Below the pieces are notes generated by a model. That model ran no database searches. It had not been told where the DNA came from and saw nothing but the letters and a program-made list of their open reading frames with translations. Below are positions 33,099 through 41,383 of a stretch of 64,000 nt of DNA, piece by piece; within the stretch, counting starts at the first letter, position 1; each line of letters starts with the position of its first letter. A program made the position numbers and the translations under genes. The stretch comes from a virus. The stretch spans positions 124,001 to 188,000 of the IMG/VR virus record IMGVR_UViG_3300013005_000001. The stretch is one strand, 5' to 3'.

Positions 33099-33531
33099 AT
33101 GGCCATTAGTAGTGGAAACTCATCAGGACCAAGAAAAAATGACGTACCCAACATAGTTGGAGATAAGCCCGCCGCTGCCGATCCTAAGATCACAGCAGCG
33201 GGCTTTGACGTCCGGAACTGTATCTAATACTAATTTAAATGATCCTTCTGGTGGCAACTTAACTAGATTAGATGAGATTATATCTTCATCTCCTACAGCT
33301 AACACTGTCTATCCTAGAAAAGAAGACGTAGCTTACACTAAGTATTCTCCTTATTTCCCGCCTTACTTTCCTCCATACTTTCCTCCATACTTCCCTCCAT
33401 ACTTTCCTCCTTTCTTTCCACCTTTCTTCCCACCTTTCTTCCCACCATACTTTCCACCTTTCTTCCCGCCTTTCTTCCCGCCATATTTCCCACCATATTT
33501 CCCACCATACTTCCCACCAGGGTTTAAGTAG
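33099..33531 (+). CDS. PASTA-like domain plus (Y/F)FPP-repeat protein, CGG-recoded, 143 aa
   Basis: ATG 33099 opens 38 codons to CGG (33213); the zero frame stops four codons on. Skipping C gives VPNIVGDKPAAADPKITAAG then FDVGTVS, which is a PASTA domain read straight through the junction (PASTA: VPxVVG, AxxxLxxAG, VGTV). PASTA domains bind peptidoglycan or muropeptides. After a Ser/Asn linker come 14 tandem Y/F-F-P-P tetrads (residues 85-140) and GFK. The tetrads should form a stiff polyproline-II rod with aromatic faces. It lies among fibre genes and next to the oxygenase cluster, so it could be a hydroxylation substrate. Without the shift only a 42-residue stub is made. Confidence 0.75.
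33213..33216 (+). other. CGGA +1 recoding site 6
   Basis: Context GTC-CGG-AAC. Skipping C gives GTC-GGA-ACT-GTA (V-G-T-V), the conserved end of a PASTA repeat. The alternative of reading CGG as Arg and skipping A gives V-R-T-V. The domain spans the junction, so both sides must be one gene. Confidence 0.75.
33357..33525 (+). repeat. Tandem 12-bp repeat encoding (Y/F)FPP
   Basis: Fourteen tandem 12-base units of the form TA/TT-C-TTTCC-T/A-CC, with synonymous changes mostly in third positions, showing selection on the protein repeat. Such an array can expand or contract. Confidence 0.8.
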
Positions 33532-33542
33532 AGGAAAATTAG

Positions 33543-34112
33543 ATGGCAAATATTATAAAAATAAAAAGATCAGCAACACCATCTCAAACGCCAACATCCT
33601 TAGACTATGGTGAGTTGGCGCTAAATTATGCTGATGGAAAACTATTCTATAAAAACAGTTCTAATAATGTAGTAGAATTTACTAGCGCTGCTAGCGTAGC
33701 AGGTACAGTTCACAACGCAACAATAGGGGACGGAACAAACACTTCATATGTTGTTACCCACAACTTTGGTAGTAGAGACGTAAGTGTGACAATCAGAGAA
33801 GCAGCTGCTCCATATGGTTTAATTTTGACTTCATGGGAAGCCACATCAAGTAATGCTGTTACTATTTTATTCGATTCACCTCCTTCTTCTAATTCTGTTA
33901 GGGTGTCTGTTTATGTGGCCGTATCAGGCCTTGAGCAGGGCCCTACCGGTCCTACAGGGCCGACTGGTCCCACAGGGCCTACAGGTCTAACCGGCGCTAC
34001 TGGACCAACAGGCCCACAAGGATCTAGCGGATACTCAACATTAAATCTCGATGGAGGGCATCCTGATACTATATATGTTGGAATTAATTCTATTGATTGC
34101 GGAGAAATATAA
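33543..34112 (+). CDS. Collagen-like fibre protein 1, 189 aa
   Basis: Starts [16 protein letters not shown], again the fibre N-terminus, followed by a beta domain with [12 protein letters not shown]. Residues 133-160 are collagen-like Gly-X-Y triplets, mostly G-P-T, and the rest is a short beta tip. Such G-X-Y rods trimerise. Thr in the Y position can replace hydroxyproline when glycosylated (known from other collagen-like proteins); here that is inference. Its stop region overlaps the next gene's ATG. Confidence 0.8.
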   Translation: MANIIKIKRSATPSQTPTSLDYGELALNYADGKLFYKNSSNNVVEFTSAASVAGTVHNATIGDGTNTSYVVTHNFGSRDVSVTIREAAAPYGLILTSWEATSSNAVTILFDSPPSSNSVRVSVYVAVSGLEQGPTGPTGPTGPTGPTGLTGATGPTGPQGSSGYSTLNLDGGHPDTIYVGINSIDCGEI

Positions 34113-35305
34113 TGGCTATTCAAGTACAATATCGTAGAGGTACAGCAGCACAATGGACTAGCGCAAATCCAACATTAGCAGTTGGTGAACCGGGGTATGA
34201 AACAGATACTGGTAAATTTAAGGTAGGTACTGGGGCAGCCGCTTGGACTTCTCTATCTTATAGCTCAGGTCCTGTGGGGCCTACAGGATCTGCTGCAAGC
34301 TTAACATTAGGAACTGTAACCACAGGAGATGCTGGATCTTCAGTTGCAATCACAAACTCTGGCACATCGAGTGCTGCTATTTTTAACTTCACTATTCCTA
34401 GGGGCGATACTGGAGCCACAGGGCCTACAGGGCCTACAGGGCCTACTGGAACAGCTGCTACAATCACTGTTGGTACCGTCTCTGCTGGTACGGCAGCAGT
34501 GACTAATTCAGGCACAAGTAGTGCAGCAGTTCTTGATTTTACATTACAAACAGGTGCTACTGGACCCACCGGACCCACCGGACCAACTGGACCTACTGGA
34601 CCTACTGGCTCTATTGGTTCAGCAACATTAGATGATCTTTCAGACACAATAATAACAAGTCCCGCAACTGCTCAAATTTTAAGGTATAACGGAACCAACT
34701 GGGTCAACTATGCTTCGACCCTTACCCTTGGTGGAAACTTTACTACCTCAGGTGCATATACAACATCTTTGACTGCAACAGCAAATACAGCCATAACACT
34801 TCCGACTACAGGTACTCTCTCGACTCTTGACGGAATGGAAATTCTAACTAACAAGACTCTTACCAGTCCAGCAGTTGACACACCATTTTTAACGCTTTCA
34901 ACAAGTACATCAACAACTGATGCAAGAATTTTTTGGGATTCTACAAATAAAAAAATAAGAGTAGGCAATGGAACAATATCATTAGACTTTGCTTCTTCTA
35001 ACGTCATAACAAATGCTCAAACTGCAAGTTACACATTGGTTTTGGCTGACAAAGATAAACTTGTCGAAATAAGCAACGCATCAGCTAACACTCTAACTGT
35101 TCCAGCAAACTCTTCAGTAGCTTTCCCTATTGGAACACAAATGACAATACTTCAAACAGGTACTGGACAGACTACAATTGCAGCTGCAGGTGGAGTAACC
35201 GTAAATGCAACACCAGGCTTAAAGCTTAGAGCTCAATGGTCTTCAGTTACTTTGATAAAAAGAGCTACAGATACTTGGGTTGCACTAGGCGACTTGCAAG
35301 CTTAA
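34112..35305 (+). CDS. Collagen-like fibre protein 2, 397 aa
   Basis: I choose ATG 34112 ([15 protein letters not shown]), which overlaps the previous stop; an in-frame ATG at 34097 lies inside the upstream gene. The N-terminal module with [18 protein letters not shown] is a common fibre head-binding unit. Three G-X-Y tracts follow (about residues 54-58, 97-111 and 150-172), dominated by G-P-T/G-A-T, separated by two similar beta modules ([14 protein letters not shown]), then a long beta C-terminus. It ends convergently, overlapping the stop of the leftward oxygenase by four bases. Confidence 0.8.
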   Translation: MAIQVQYRRGTAAQWTSANPTLAVGEPGYETDTGKFKVGTGAAAWTSLSYSSGPVGPTGSAASLTLGTVTTGDAGSSVAITNSGTSSAAIFNFTIPRGDTGATGPTGPTGPTGTAATITVGTVSAGTAAVTNSGTSSAAVLDFTLQTGATGPTGPTGPTGPTGPTGSIGSATLDDLSDTIITSPATAQILRYNGTNWVNYASTLTLGGNFTTSGAYTTSLTATANTAITLPTTGTLSTLDGMEILTNKTLTSPAVDTPFLTLSTSTSTTDARIFWDSTNKKIRVGNGTISLDFASSNVITNAQTASYTLVLADKDKLVEISNASANTLTVPANSSVAFPIGTQMTILQTGTGQTTIAAAGGVTVNATPGLKLRAQWSSVTLIKRATDTWVALGDLQA

Positions 35306-35844
35306 TCTTTCTTAATGCACCAAAAATTAGTAGAGCACCAACGGTATCCTCTTTTAATCTCTTTTACTTGATGCGGAAATTCATCTTTAGCTGGAAAACA
35401 AATAAACATTCCAGGCTCTGGTTTGACAAGTAAATCTTGTTTAGGAAAATAGATCTCTCCACCTTCATAGTTATTATTATAATAAAGCACTGAGCTAAGA
35501 TCTCTAGTTGGATGTCCAGCTCCAGTCTTTAGACCAACACTTTTATTCTGCGCAGATCCGTGATCTAGATGAACTGGCATTGAATCTCCAGTTTTCATTT
35601 CTACCACACTAGTTAATCCCTCATCATGAACTTTGCAACCAAAGCAACTTTCTATAATTTCCTTTATTTTATCATGATACTTACTCAAGAGTGTAGGTAA
35701 ATCTGGACGGCCATTGCCAGCATAAACTCCAAATGGAGAATATCCAGATTCATCAATTGTAACTGGCGTATCATTTAAGTATATTAAAATTTTTTCTAGA
35801 TCTTGTCTGTCTAAAATATCTTTAAAAATATGAATCTTATCCAT
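35302..35844 (-). CDS. 2-oxoglutarate/Fe(II) oxygenase 1
   Basis: Prolyl-4-hydroxylase-like fold, 180 residues, which would hydroxylate a side chain using 2-oxoglutarate, O2 and Fe(II). Metal ligands: H92-x-D94 in VHLDHG and H158 in FPHQV; the 2-oxoglutarate-binding Arg is R168 in RGYRW. The core strand [14 protein letters not shown] is typical. Leftward, paired with oxygenase 2. It is one of eight family members in 10 kb next to collagen-like and FPP-repeat fibre genes, which are natural candidates as substrates; the target is inferred. Confidence 0.85.
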   Translation of the reverse strand: MDKIHIFKDILDRQDLEKILIYLNDTPVTIDESGYSPFGVYAGNGRPDLPTLLSKYHDKIKEIIESCFGCKVHDEGLTSVVEMKTGDSMPVHLDHGSAQNKSVGLKTGAGHPTRDLSSVLYYNNNYEGGEIYFPKQDLLVKPEPGMFICFPAKDEFPHQVKEIKRGYRWCSTNFWCIKKD

Positions 35845-35845
35845 T

Positions 35846-36466
35846 TTATCTCAATTCTGTAATAGTATAAAAAGATGGAGTTGTGTATCTTTCTCCAGAG
35901 ATAACTGGTTTAACTCCGTGCAAATAGTTAACATCACCAGGATGAGCTACAGCTAAACCAGGTTTTGGGGTTACGATCAAATCATGATCTGGATAATAAA
36001 GCTCCCCACCTTTAAAGTTATCATTGTAATAAAATAATGAATTTATATCATAAGTTGGAAAAGGATTTGGTTTACCGTCATTAGTCTGTTTGTCCGCATG
36101 CGGTTTTTGTTCCATGCCCGGACGCCATTTGATTATTACTGGAGGCCTATTAGATAGTCCAACTTTAAAAGATTGCTCTAAAAATTGTTTCATTTTTTTA
36201 ATATATTTATCGATAATATTATAAACTTCAACATTAAGTTTCTGAAGAATATCCCAACTACACTGTCTATCAGCCCAGTAAGAAGCATCATATATGCAAG
36301 TGCCATCAGCAGCGTACTGATTTTCTCCAGCATCCATCCATTCATTAATGGTTGGGAGAAACTTTTGAATTACTTTAAGGTCATCTATATCTATGAAATT
36401 ATTAATTATTTTTATATTGTCAATAGACTTACCAAAATGACCTGGCTTAACGAGTGACTGCTCCAT
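35846..36466 (-). CDS. 2-oxoglutarate/Fe(II) oxygenase 2
   Basis: 206 residues; ATG 36466 with CTAGGAGCAAAGT upstream. Ligands H123-x-D125 (KPHADK) and H183 (YLHGV), co-substrate Arg R193 (GERYT), core strand YYNDNFKGGELYYP. It lies one base upstream of oxygenase 1 in the same leftward unit and is clearly related to it. The 88-bp gap to the divergent oxygenase 3 must hold promoters for both directions. Confidence 0.85.
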   Translation of the reverse strand: MEQSLVKPGHFGKSIDNIKIINNFIDIDDLKVIQKFLPTINEWMDAGENQYAADGTCIYDASYWADRQCSWDILQKLNVEVYNIIDKYIKKMKQFLEQSFKVGLSNRPPVIIKWRPGMEQKPHADKQTNDGKPNPFPTYDINSLFYYNDNFKGGELYYPDHDLIVTPKPGLAVAHPGDVNYLHGVKPVISGERYTTPSFYTITELR

Positions 36467-36554
36467 ACTTTGCTCCTAGTTATCTATAAATTTGACTACT
36501 GTCGAAAGTCTGTGATAAAGTATATCATTACAGGACTGACGTTCTAGCAATGAA
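36467..36554. promoter_or_regulatory. Divergent promoter region of the oxygenase cluster
   Basis: 88 bp between divergent genes. Rightward TTGACT (36493-36498) with a GATAAA about 16 bases downstream; leftward TATACT is visible but its -35 is poor. Only a candidate. Confidence 0.3.
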
Positions 36555-37241
36555 TTGGAGATTGAATTGGAAATTTTTAACATAGAAGAACCTAAACTGG
36601 GGATAATTCTTTATAGAGGTGCCATATCAGATGACGTTAACATACCTAAAAGATTAGAAGATACACTTACTGGAAGTCAGCATGAGTACTTTAAATGGAA
36701 CGAAGCTATGGTTGGCTATAATGAAAAAATGCCCGACTATAGAGATTGCTATGATTTAAAAGTAGGTCCAAAACATTGGGGACATCTTCCATTAGAACTA
36801 TCTGAAATTAAAAATGTTTACGATGACTATAATTCTATATTAACTACATGTCTAGCAGACTATGAGAGAAGATATAATTTTAAGATGGAATTTATGGAAG
36901 CAATTAATTTTATAAAATATGGAAAAGGTCAACATTTTCAAGTCCATACAGATTCAGGTTTTTCATATTTTTGCACTCTTTCTTCAGTTGGGTTCTTTAA
37001 TGATGATTATGAAGGAGGAGAGCTTTGGTTTCCTTATTTAAACCTTAAGTTTAAAGCTCAAAAGGGAGATATAATATTCTTTCCTTCAACGTACATTTAT
37101 GCTCACGGATCAATGGAAGTAACTGAAGGAACTAAGTACAGTGCGGTAACAATGTATAATTACAATGAAATTGGCCAGTCAGTTACACCATCTAGTGGGA
37201 TTCAACTCGCAACACTGCCGACGCTATCGAAAGCTGATTAA
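36555..37241 (+). CDS. 2-oxoglutarate/Fe(II) oxygenase 3
   Basis: 228 residues. The frame opens with TTG at 36555; an ATG at 36550 is out of frame and stops after 11 codons. Ligands H131-x-D133 (VHTDSG) and H184 (YAHGS); the co-substrate position is Lys194 instead of Arg, which is unusual but still basic. Core strand FNDDYEGGELWFP. The last 25 residues are a low-complexity tail. First rightward gene of the cluster. Confidence 0.8.
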   Translation: MEIELEIFNIEEPKLGIILYRGAISDDVNIPKRLEDTLTGSQHEYFKWNEAMVGYNEKMPDYRDCYDLKVGPKHWGHLPLELSEIKNVYDDYNSILTTCLADYERRYNFKMEFMEAINFIKYGKGQHFQVHTDSGFSYFCTLSSVGFFNDDYEGGELWFPYLNLKFKAQKGDIIFFPSTYIYAHGSMEVTEGTKYSAVTMYNYNEIGQSVTPSSGIQLATLPTLSKAD

Positions 37242-37242
37242 A

Positions 37243-37923
37243 GTGGAAGAAAAAACAGAACAGTCATTTGTGGAATATGTAGATAATAATATATATGATT
37301 TTCCACTCAAATCCATAGATGGAGAAGATGGCATTCTGGCAAACCTTAAAGGAAAAGTTTCTATTTTATTTAATGTGACTGGAGAATGTGCTAACTCGCC
37401 TCAGTATACAATAATACAAGATATATATAACCAATATAAAGATTTAGGCTTTGAAGCCTTAGCTTTACCCAGTACAGACTTTTGCCAAGATGCATATGGT
37501 GAATTTGCAGACTCTAATACTAGTGCAGAAAATATGAGAGATCATATGAAAAAAGTCTATGGTACAGATTTTCCATTTTCTGAGATGGTAAATATATTAG
37601 ATCCAAATGAGGATAAAGAAGCTTACAAGAGAGCTAGAGAAGAGTATGACAAAACTGATATTGACTACTATAAATCAACAGGGGAGATTCATCCACTATT
37701 TAAAGAATTGCAAAAAAACAGTGATTTAATTCATGGAAATTTTGAAAAATTTATCGTATCCAAAGATGGTTCTAAATATGTTAGATTCTGCAATTCAGAT
37801 TTATTAGACCTAGCATATAATAGCAACAATAGAAGCACATCTTCAGAAGAAGCATTAAACAATATTAAAAAAGCTATAGAAGATTTTCTTAGAGAAGAAT
37901 ATGACGAAGATAACATTAACTAA
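37243..37923 (+). CDS. Glutathione-peroxidase-like protein A, 226 aa
   Basis: GTG 37243, one base after the oxygenase stop. The N-terminal 100 residues follow the glutathione peroxidase/thioredoxin fold: YDFPLKSIDGEDG, LKGKVSILFNVTGECAN with Cys49 at the peroxidatic position, then LGFEALALPSTDF where the usual PCNQF is changed. The C-terminal part (NFEKFIVSKDGSKYVRF) matches the family end. An insertion of charged helices follows the active site. It may remove peroxide made by uncoupled oxygenases; that is inference. A second relative is at 41380. Confidence 0.65.
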   Translation: MEEKTEQSFVEYVDNNIYDFPLKSIDGEDGILANLKGKVSILFNVTGECANSPQYTIIQDIYNQYKDLGFEALALPSTDFCQDAYGEFADSNTSAENMRDHMKKVYGTDFPFSEMVNILDPNEDKEAYKRAREEYDKTDIDYYKSTGEIHPLFKELQKNSDLIHGNFEKFIVSKDGSKYVRFCNSDLLDLAYNSNNRSTSSEEALNNIKKAIEDFLREEYDEDNIN

Positions 37924-38623
37924 GACTCATCAGAATCCACCAGCCATACAGCAGTCTAGGCTTAAAAGAGATTGGATGGATGAAACCTACAATAAGCATG
38001 CCTACAAGTGTTTACCAATGTCTGCAGCTAATGTAAATGGCTGGGAATTAATTCTTCAGCAAGATGTTGTAGTTCAATGGGATGGAGGTAATACTACTCC
38101 TAGAGTCTTAGAAGGCGAATTCTTAGATGGTAGACCCGTTGTAATTCCATCTATAATCGGCATTATGTCCTTTGCTACAGGATGGGCGATTAACACTGAA
38201 GAGGGGTATGATACCTGGATAACCGGATCTCCAAATTATTTTGTAGATGGGGCAGCTCCGTTGTCAGCAACCATACCAAGTTTTTGGTGGCCAGATGAAT
38301 TTAATATGAATTGGAAAATTACTAAAATTGGAGAACCAGTAAAATTTGAAGCTGGGATGCCATTTATGTTTTTTAATATTTACAATAATGATCTTCTAGA
38401 GAGTGCAGAAGTAGTAGTCGAAAACCTTTGGGATAAACCAGAATTAATGGCCAAGCGTCAATCATACGGCGACGCAAAAATGAAGAAACTTCATGAGCAA
38501 CCTTGGACTTGGATGAACGGCATTAGGAGTGGCTTAGACGAAAATGGTAATCAAATTGGCCCAAAGCATGATGGGCTAATAAAACTGGCTGAACCAAATC
38601 TAGATACTGTAAAAAAATGGTAA
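37901..38623 (+). CDS. DUF6065-like protein, 240 aa
   Basis: Overlaps the previous gene by 23 bases. RDWMDETYNKHAYKCLPM followed by ANVNGWEL and later WWPDEFNMNWKI match, from memory, the pattern of the DUF6065 family, whose function is unknown. The protein is compact, rich in Trp, without visible catalytic residues. Its place within an oxygenase cluster suggests a role in the same modification pathway, perhaps as a substrate-binding or chaperone factor; not shown by sequence. Confidence 0.55.
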   Translation: MTKITLTKTHQNPPAIQQSRLKRDWMDETYNKHAYKCLPMSAANVNGWELILQQDVVVQWDGGNTTPRVLEGEFLDGRPVVIPSIIGIMSFATGWAINTEEGYDTWITGSPNYFVDGAAPLSATIPSFWWPDEFNMNWKITKIGEPVKFEAGMPFMFFNIYNNDLLESAEVVVENLWDKPELMAKRQSYGDAKMKKLHEQPWTWMNGIRSGLDENGNQIGPKHDGLIKLAEPNLDTVKKW

Positions 38624-38641
38624 ATTTATAAAAGAATTTGG

Positions 38642-38648
38642 TACTATA
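38642..38648 (+). promoter_or_regulatory. TACTATA motif, copy 5
   Basis: GGTACTATATG 40 bases before ATG 38682. Confidence 0.35.
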
Positions 38649-38681
38649 TGTCATATATGCCCAAAATCCAAAGGAACGGTT

Positions 38682-38939
38682 ATGCTCTTTAATAATGTAG
38701 ACAAAAGCACAAAATTAGAAATTTTAGAAGAAAATATTCCAAAATATGAAAAAGATATTTATGAAATTCTTATACAGCTTGGAATTGATCCAGTGTCATT
38801 TGATGAAGATAATTTTGAGGAAGAGGATCCATTGGCTAATCCAGATGACACGGTAACAAAATCTTTGCGCAGTCGATTAAAAAAAGCTATAGATGGTTTA
38901 AACTTAATTAACGAAGAAATTGCAAACTTAGAAATATAA
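38682..38939 (+). CDS. Small acidic helical protein A, 85 aa
   Basis: ATG 38682 follows AAAGGAACGGTT. It contains LGIDPVSFDEDNF (about 26-38) flanked by helices. The same signature, LGIDPEEFDEENF, is in the next gene, so the two are tandem paralogues. Acidic; no family recognised. Confidence 0.55.
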   Translation: MLFNNVDKSTKLEILEENIPKYEKDIYEILIQLGIDPVSFDEDNFEEEDPLANPDDTVTKSLRSRLKKAIDGLNLINEEIANLEI

Positions 38940-38941
38940 AT

Positions 38942-39163
38942 ATGCAATTTAGCTTATCTTCCGAAGAAAAAAAAGAAGCATATCAATTAGTAAAAATAGA
39001 GCTTGAAAAAGCTTTAATACTAAGATTGTCGGCATTGGGCATCGATCCAGAAGAGTTTGATGAAGAGAATTTCATCCCTGCTGAAAACAGCACAGCTCAA
39101 AAAGATATATATGATATAATTTTCAAGATAAAAGATATAGATAATAAAATATCTTCTTTATAA
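38942..39163 (+). CDS. Small acidic helical protein B, 73 aa
   Basis: Two bases after its paralogue. The LGIDPEEFDEENF motif lies at about 32-44 between two helices; the C-terminal helix ends KDIDNKISSL. Possibly forms a heterodimer with the paralogue. No family recognised. Confidence 0.55.
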   Translation: MQFSLSSEEKKEAYQLVKIELEKALILRLSALGIDPEEFDEENFIPAENSTAQKDIYDIIFKIKDIDNKISSL

Positions 39164-39174
39164 TTGGAGTTTAA

Positions 39175-40344
39175 ATGCAGTTCAAATCAGCTCAAGAATA
39201 TAATCCGTTAAACTACGCATGCTATGCAGTAACTAGCGTTAAGGAAGATTTTACTTTAAATACAGTTCATCCCAATGGTCTACAGCAGTACCTAGACTAC
39301 GATGTATATGATATTGGAGATAAAACTTTAATAGCTTTTACTAAAATTAATTTTTATAAAACTTATTTTGTTTTTAGACTTATTTCTGAAAACTACACAG
39401 AAGACATAAATGCTGAAAATTATGAGTATGTAGCTGATGTTTTGGACGAAAGTTACGATGAATCAAAATATACATTTCACATAATGGAGTCAGCTGCTTC
39501 TTTTCAGGAAGCAGTGGGCGACAAAGTTACTTCTATAGAGGACAGTCGCAGATGCGATTTAGAAGACTTTGCTGCAGTGGATTTTTATGACGTAATTGCT
39601 GACGGCAAACCAGATTTATTAGATAGAAATTATTTTAACAACGACAACATATTGGGATGGGCATTATTTTTGGCTTCTATGGGAAATATTTATATAGTTA
39701 AATTAGAATTTGCTGACATAGAAGATCGAGCATACAAGGACTGGTCTGCCAGTACATTAATGGCACAAACTTTTATGCATGCAGTAAAAATGGCATATGA
39801 ATGGAATATACTAGCAGAAGAACCCTGGAACAGTAATCAAAAAGTAGCTCTAAAGTCTAATGCAGCTTTTAAAGATTGGAATATGTCAGAGGAAATTTTA
39901 GAAGAGATATCATCTTTATCTCCAAACACTTCCATCGGTATGTATTTAAGCTCAGATCCAGACCCCAGAAGATCTATTATAGAAGATAAAACAATTTCAC
40001 CTAAATTTAAAAATTGGTATATTTCAAAATTAAGATATAGAACATTAGGTTCTTTATCTCAAAACTATCCAGAAGATTTGGATATTCCAAGTTCTATGAT
40101 AGAAAAAGAAAAAACATTTTTTGAAACTGAAATATACAAATTTTGCATTGAGAATGAACTAGATATACTTTCAACTACTTCTGTAGATATTCTGGACAAA
40201 GCGTACTGTAGCGGTCCTTCTTATAAAGAAAAAAATAATACTATTACTGATATTATAGGCAAAAATATCTACTTGCAAGATAGAGAATTAATCAAAGAAT
40301 ATCAAGAAATAAAGAAAAAACCCTTCGCAACATACGAAGGATAG
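39175..40344 (+). CDS. Hypothetical protein, 389 aa
   Basis: ATG 39175 follows TTGGAGTTTAA. Acidic, mixed alpha/beta, many aromatic residues (NYACYAVTS, FYKTYFVFRL). No metal-binding or nucleotide-binding motif seen. The last codons overlap a CCTTCG/CGAAGG hairpin (40322-40340). It lies between the small paralogues and oxygenase 4 in the modification cluster; function unknown. Confidence 0.6.
   Translation: MQFKSAQEYNPLNYACYAVTSVKEDFTLNTVHPNGLQQYLDYDVYDIGDKTLIAFTKINFYKTYFVFRLISENYTEDINAENYEYVADVLDESYDESKYTFHIMESAASFQEAVGDKVTSIEDSRRCDLEDFAAVDFYDVIADGKPDLLDRNYFNNDNILGWALFLASMGNIYIVKLEFADIEDRAYKDWSASTLMAQTFMHAVKMAYEWNILAEEPWNSNQKVALKSNAAFKDWNMSEEILEEISSLSPNTSIGMYLSSDPDPRRSIIEDKTISPKFKNWYISKLRYRTLGSLSQNYPEDLDIPSSMIEKEKTFFETEIYKFCIENELDILSTTSVDILDKAYCSGPSYKEKNNTITDIIGKNIYLQDRELIKEYQEIKKKPFATYEG
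40322..40340 (+). terminator. Possible hairpin at the end of gene 39175-40344
   Basis: CCTTCG/CGAAGG with a 7-base loop inside the last codons of the gene. The following bases are not T-rich and include TATAAT (40348-40353), so it may act as an attenuator or mark a new promoter rather than terminate. Confidence 0.35.
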
Positions 40345-40367
40345 TTGTATAATCAATATTAATTTTT

Positions 40368-41039
40368 ATGATAGTAAAAGATGACTACCTAGACAAAAAT
40401 TTATACAATCAAGTATTGAAGGACAATTTATTTTTTCCTGAATTAATGGGAAATGAAGATAAAATAGCTGCCCATTTACTTATGTATCATGAAGAATCTT
40501 CTAGTTGTTATTCTCCATTTATGTTTTGGGATGGTTGGTGGAGAAGCCCAGCAGATACTCTTAAAAAACAAGTAGTGCAAAAAATATGGGAAGAGCACAT
40601 GGAATGGCCATGTGAAGATATTCTTGGTTTTGAATACTGGACAAGGTCTTATGGCCCGGGGCAATACATAGATCTTCATGTGGATGAAGATACTTTTTTG
40701 TATAAAAAAAATAAGATGTTTCAAGGTCCTGTTTTAGGATGCATTTATTATGGTGTAGACAATGACAATGGTGGATTTTTAGAACTTCATAAAAACACAT
40801 TAATAAATGGTAATGAAAAAGTTTTAGACAAAATTAAAAACGAAGAATTAATATCTCCTATAAACGATAGGGAAAGAATAGCATACAAGGGAAATAGGCT
40901 TATAATATTCAATGCCGGTCACAGAGTGCATGGTACGACACCCGCAAAATCTGACCTTAGACAAGTTTTAGTTGTAAATGTTTGGCACAAAGATAATCCA
41001 CCAGAAGCTCTTTCTAGTGGTGGTTTTTTCTACGAGTAA
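40368..41039 (+). CDS. 2-oxoglutarate/Fe(II) oxygenase 4
   Basis: 223 residues. Ligands H104-x-D106 (DLHVDED) and H188 (RVHGT), Arg R198 (DLRQV). The sheet region IYYGVDNDNGGFLELH replaces the usual EGGE. It is more distant from the others, with Trp-rich N-terminal sequence (FWDGWW). A TATAAT box lies 15 bases before its ATG, so it may be transcribed separately with a very short leader. Confidence 0.8.
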   Translation: MIVKDDYLDKNLYNQVLKDNLFFPELMGNEDKIAAHLLMYHEESSSCYSPFMFWDGWWRSPADTLKKQVVQKIWEEHMEWPCEDILGFEYWTRSYGPGQYIDLHVDEDTFLYKKNKMFQGPVLGCIYYGVDNDNGGFLELHKNTLINGNEKVLDKIKNEELISPINDRERIAYKGNRLIIFNAGHRVHGTTPAKSDLRQVLVVNVWHKDNPPEALSSGGFFYE

Positions 41040-41065
41040 AAATATTACATGCTATAATTATACCT

Positions 41066-41383
41066 ATGACGCAAACTGCTGACACAGTAAAAATACTCGG
41101 CAAATGGAAACTTTCTGTAGACACTCCATTTGGAAAAGAACAATATTCTTTAAGCGTTGAGAGTATTGACGGAGAGCTAGCTGGTTTTGTATTCCACGAA
41201 AAAGGCACTGCTAGTCTAGTTAATTTATCTTTTGTAAACCAAACATTTAAATGTTCATTACATGTAGAATTCCCAATAAAAGCTATTGTAAATTTGAAAG
41301 CAAATGTTATGGATAATAACAAAATGTTTGGGACATTACAGGTTGATCAGTATTTAAAAACTTTATTTATTGGAGAACGATGA
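41066..41383 (+). CDS. Small all-beta protein, 105 aa
   Basis: Begins MTQTADTVKILGKWKLSV, then alternating strands (EQYSLSVESI, ELAGFVFH, ASLVNLSFV, FGTLQVDQY), a small beta-barrel layout. A TATAAT box ends seven bases before the ATG, so its transcript could be nearly leaderless. Its TGA overlaps the start of the next gene. No family assigned. Confidence 0.55.
   Translation: MTQTADTVKILGKWKLSVDTPFGKEQYSLSVESIDGELAGFVFHEKGTASLVNLSFVNQTFKCSLHVEFPIKAIVNLKANVMDNNKMFGTLQVDQYLKTLFIGER

Noticed and set aside
33286-33549. Minus-strand open frame rich in Trp/Glu opposite the FPP repeat
   Set aside because: It is the mirror of a 12-base repeat; the strange composition comes from the antisense of (Y/F)FPP and there is no ribosome binding site.
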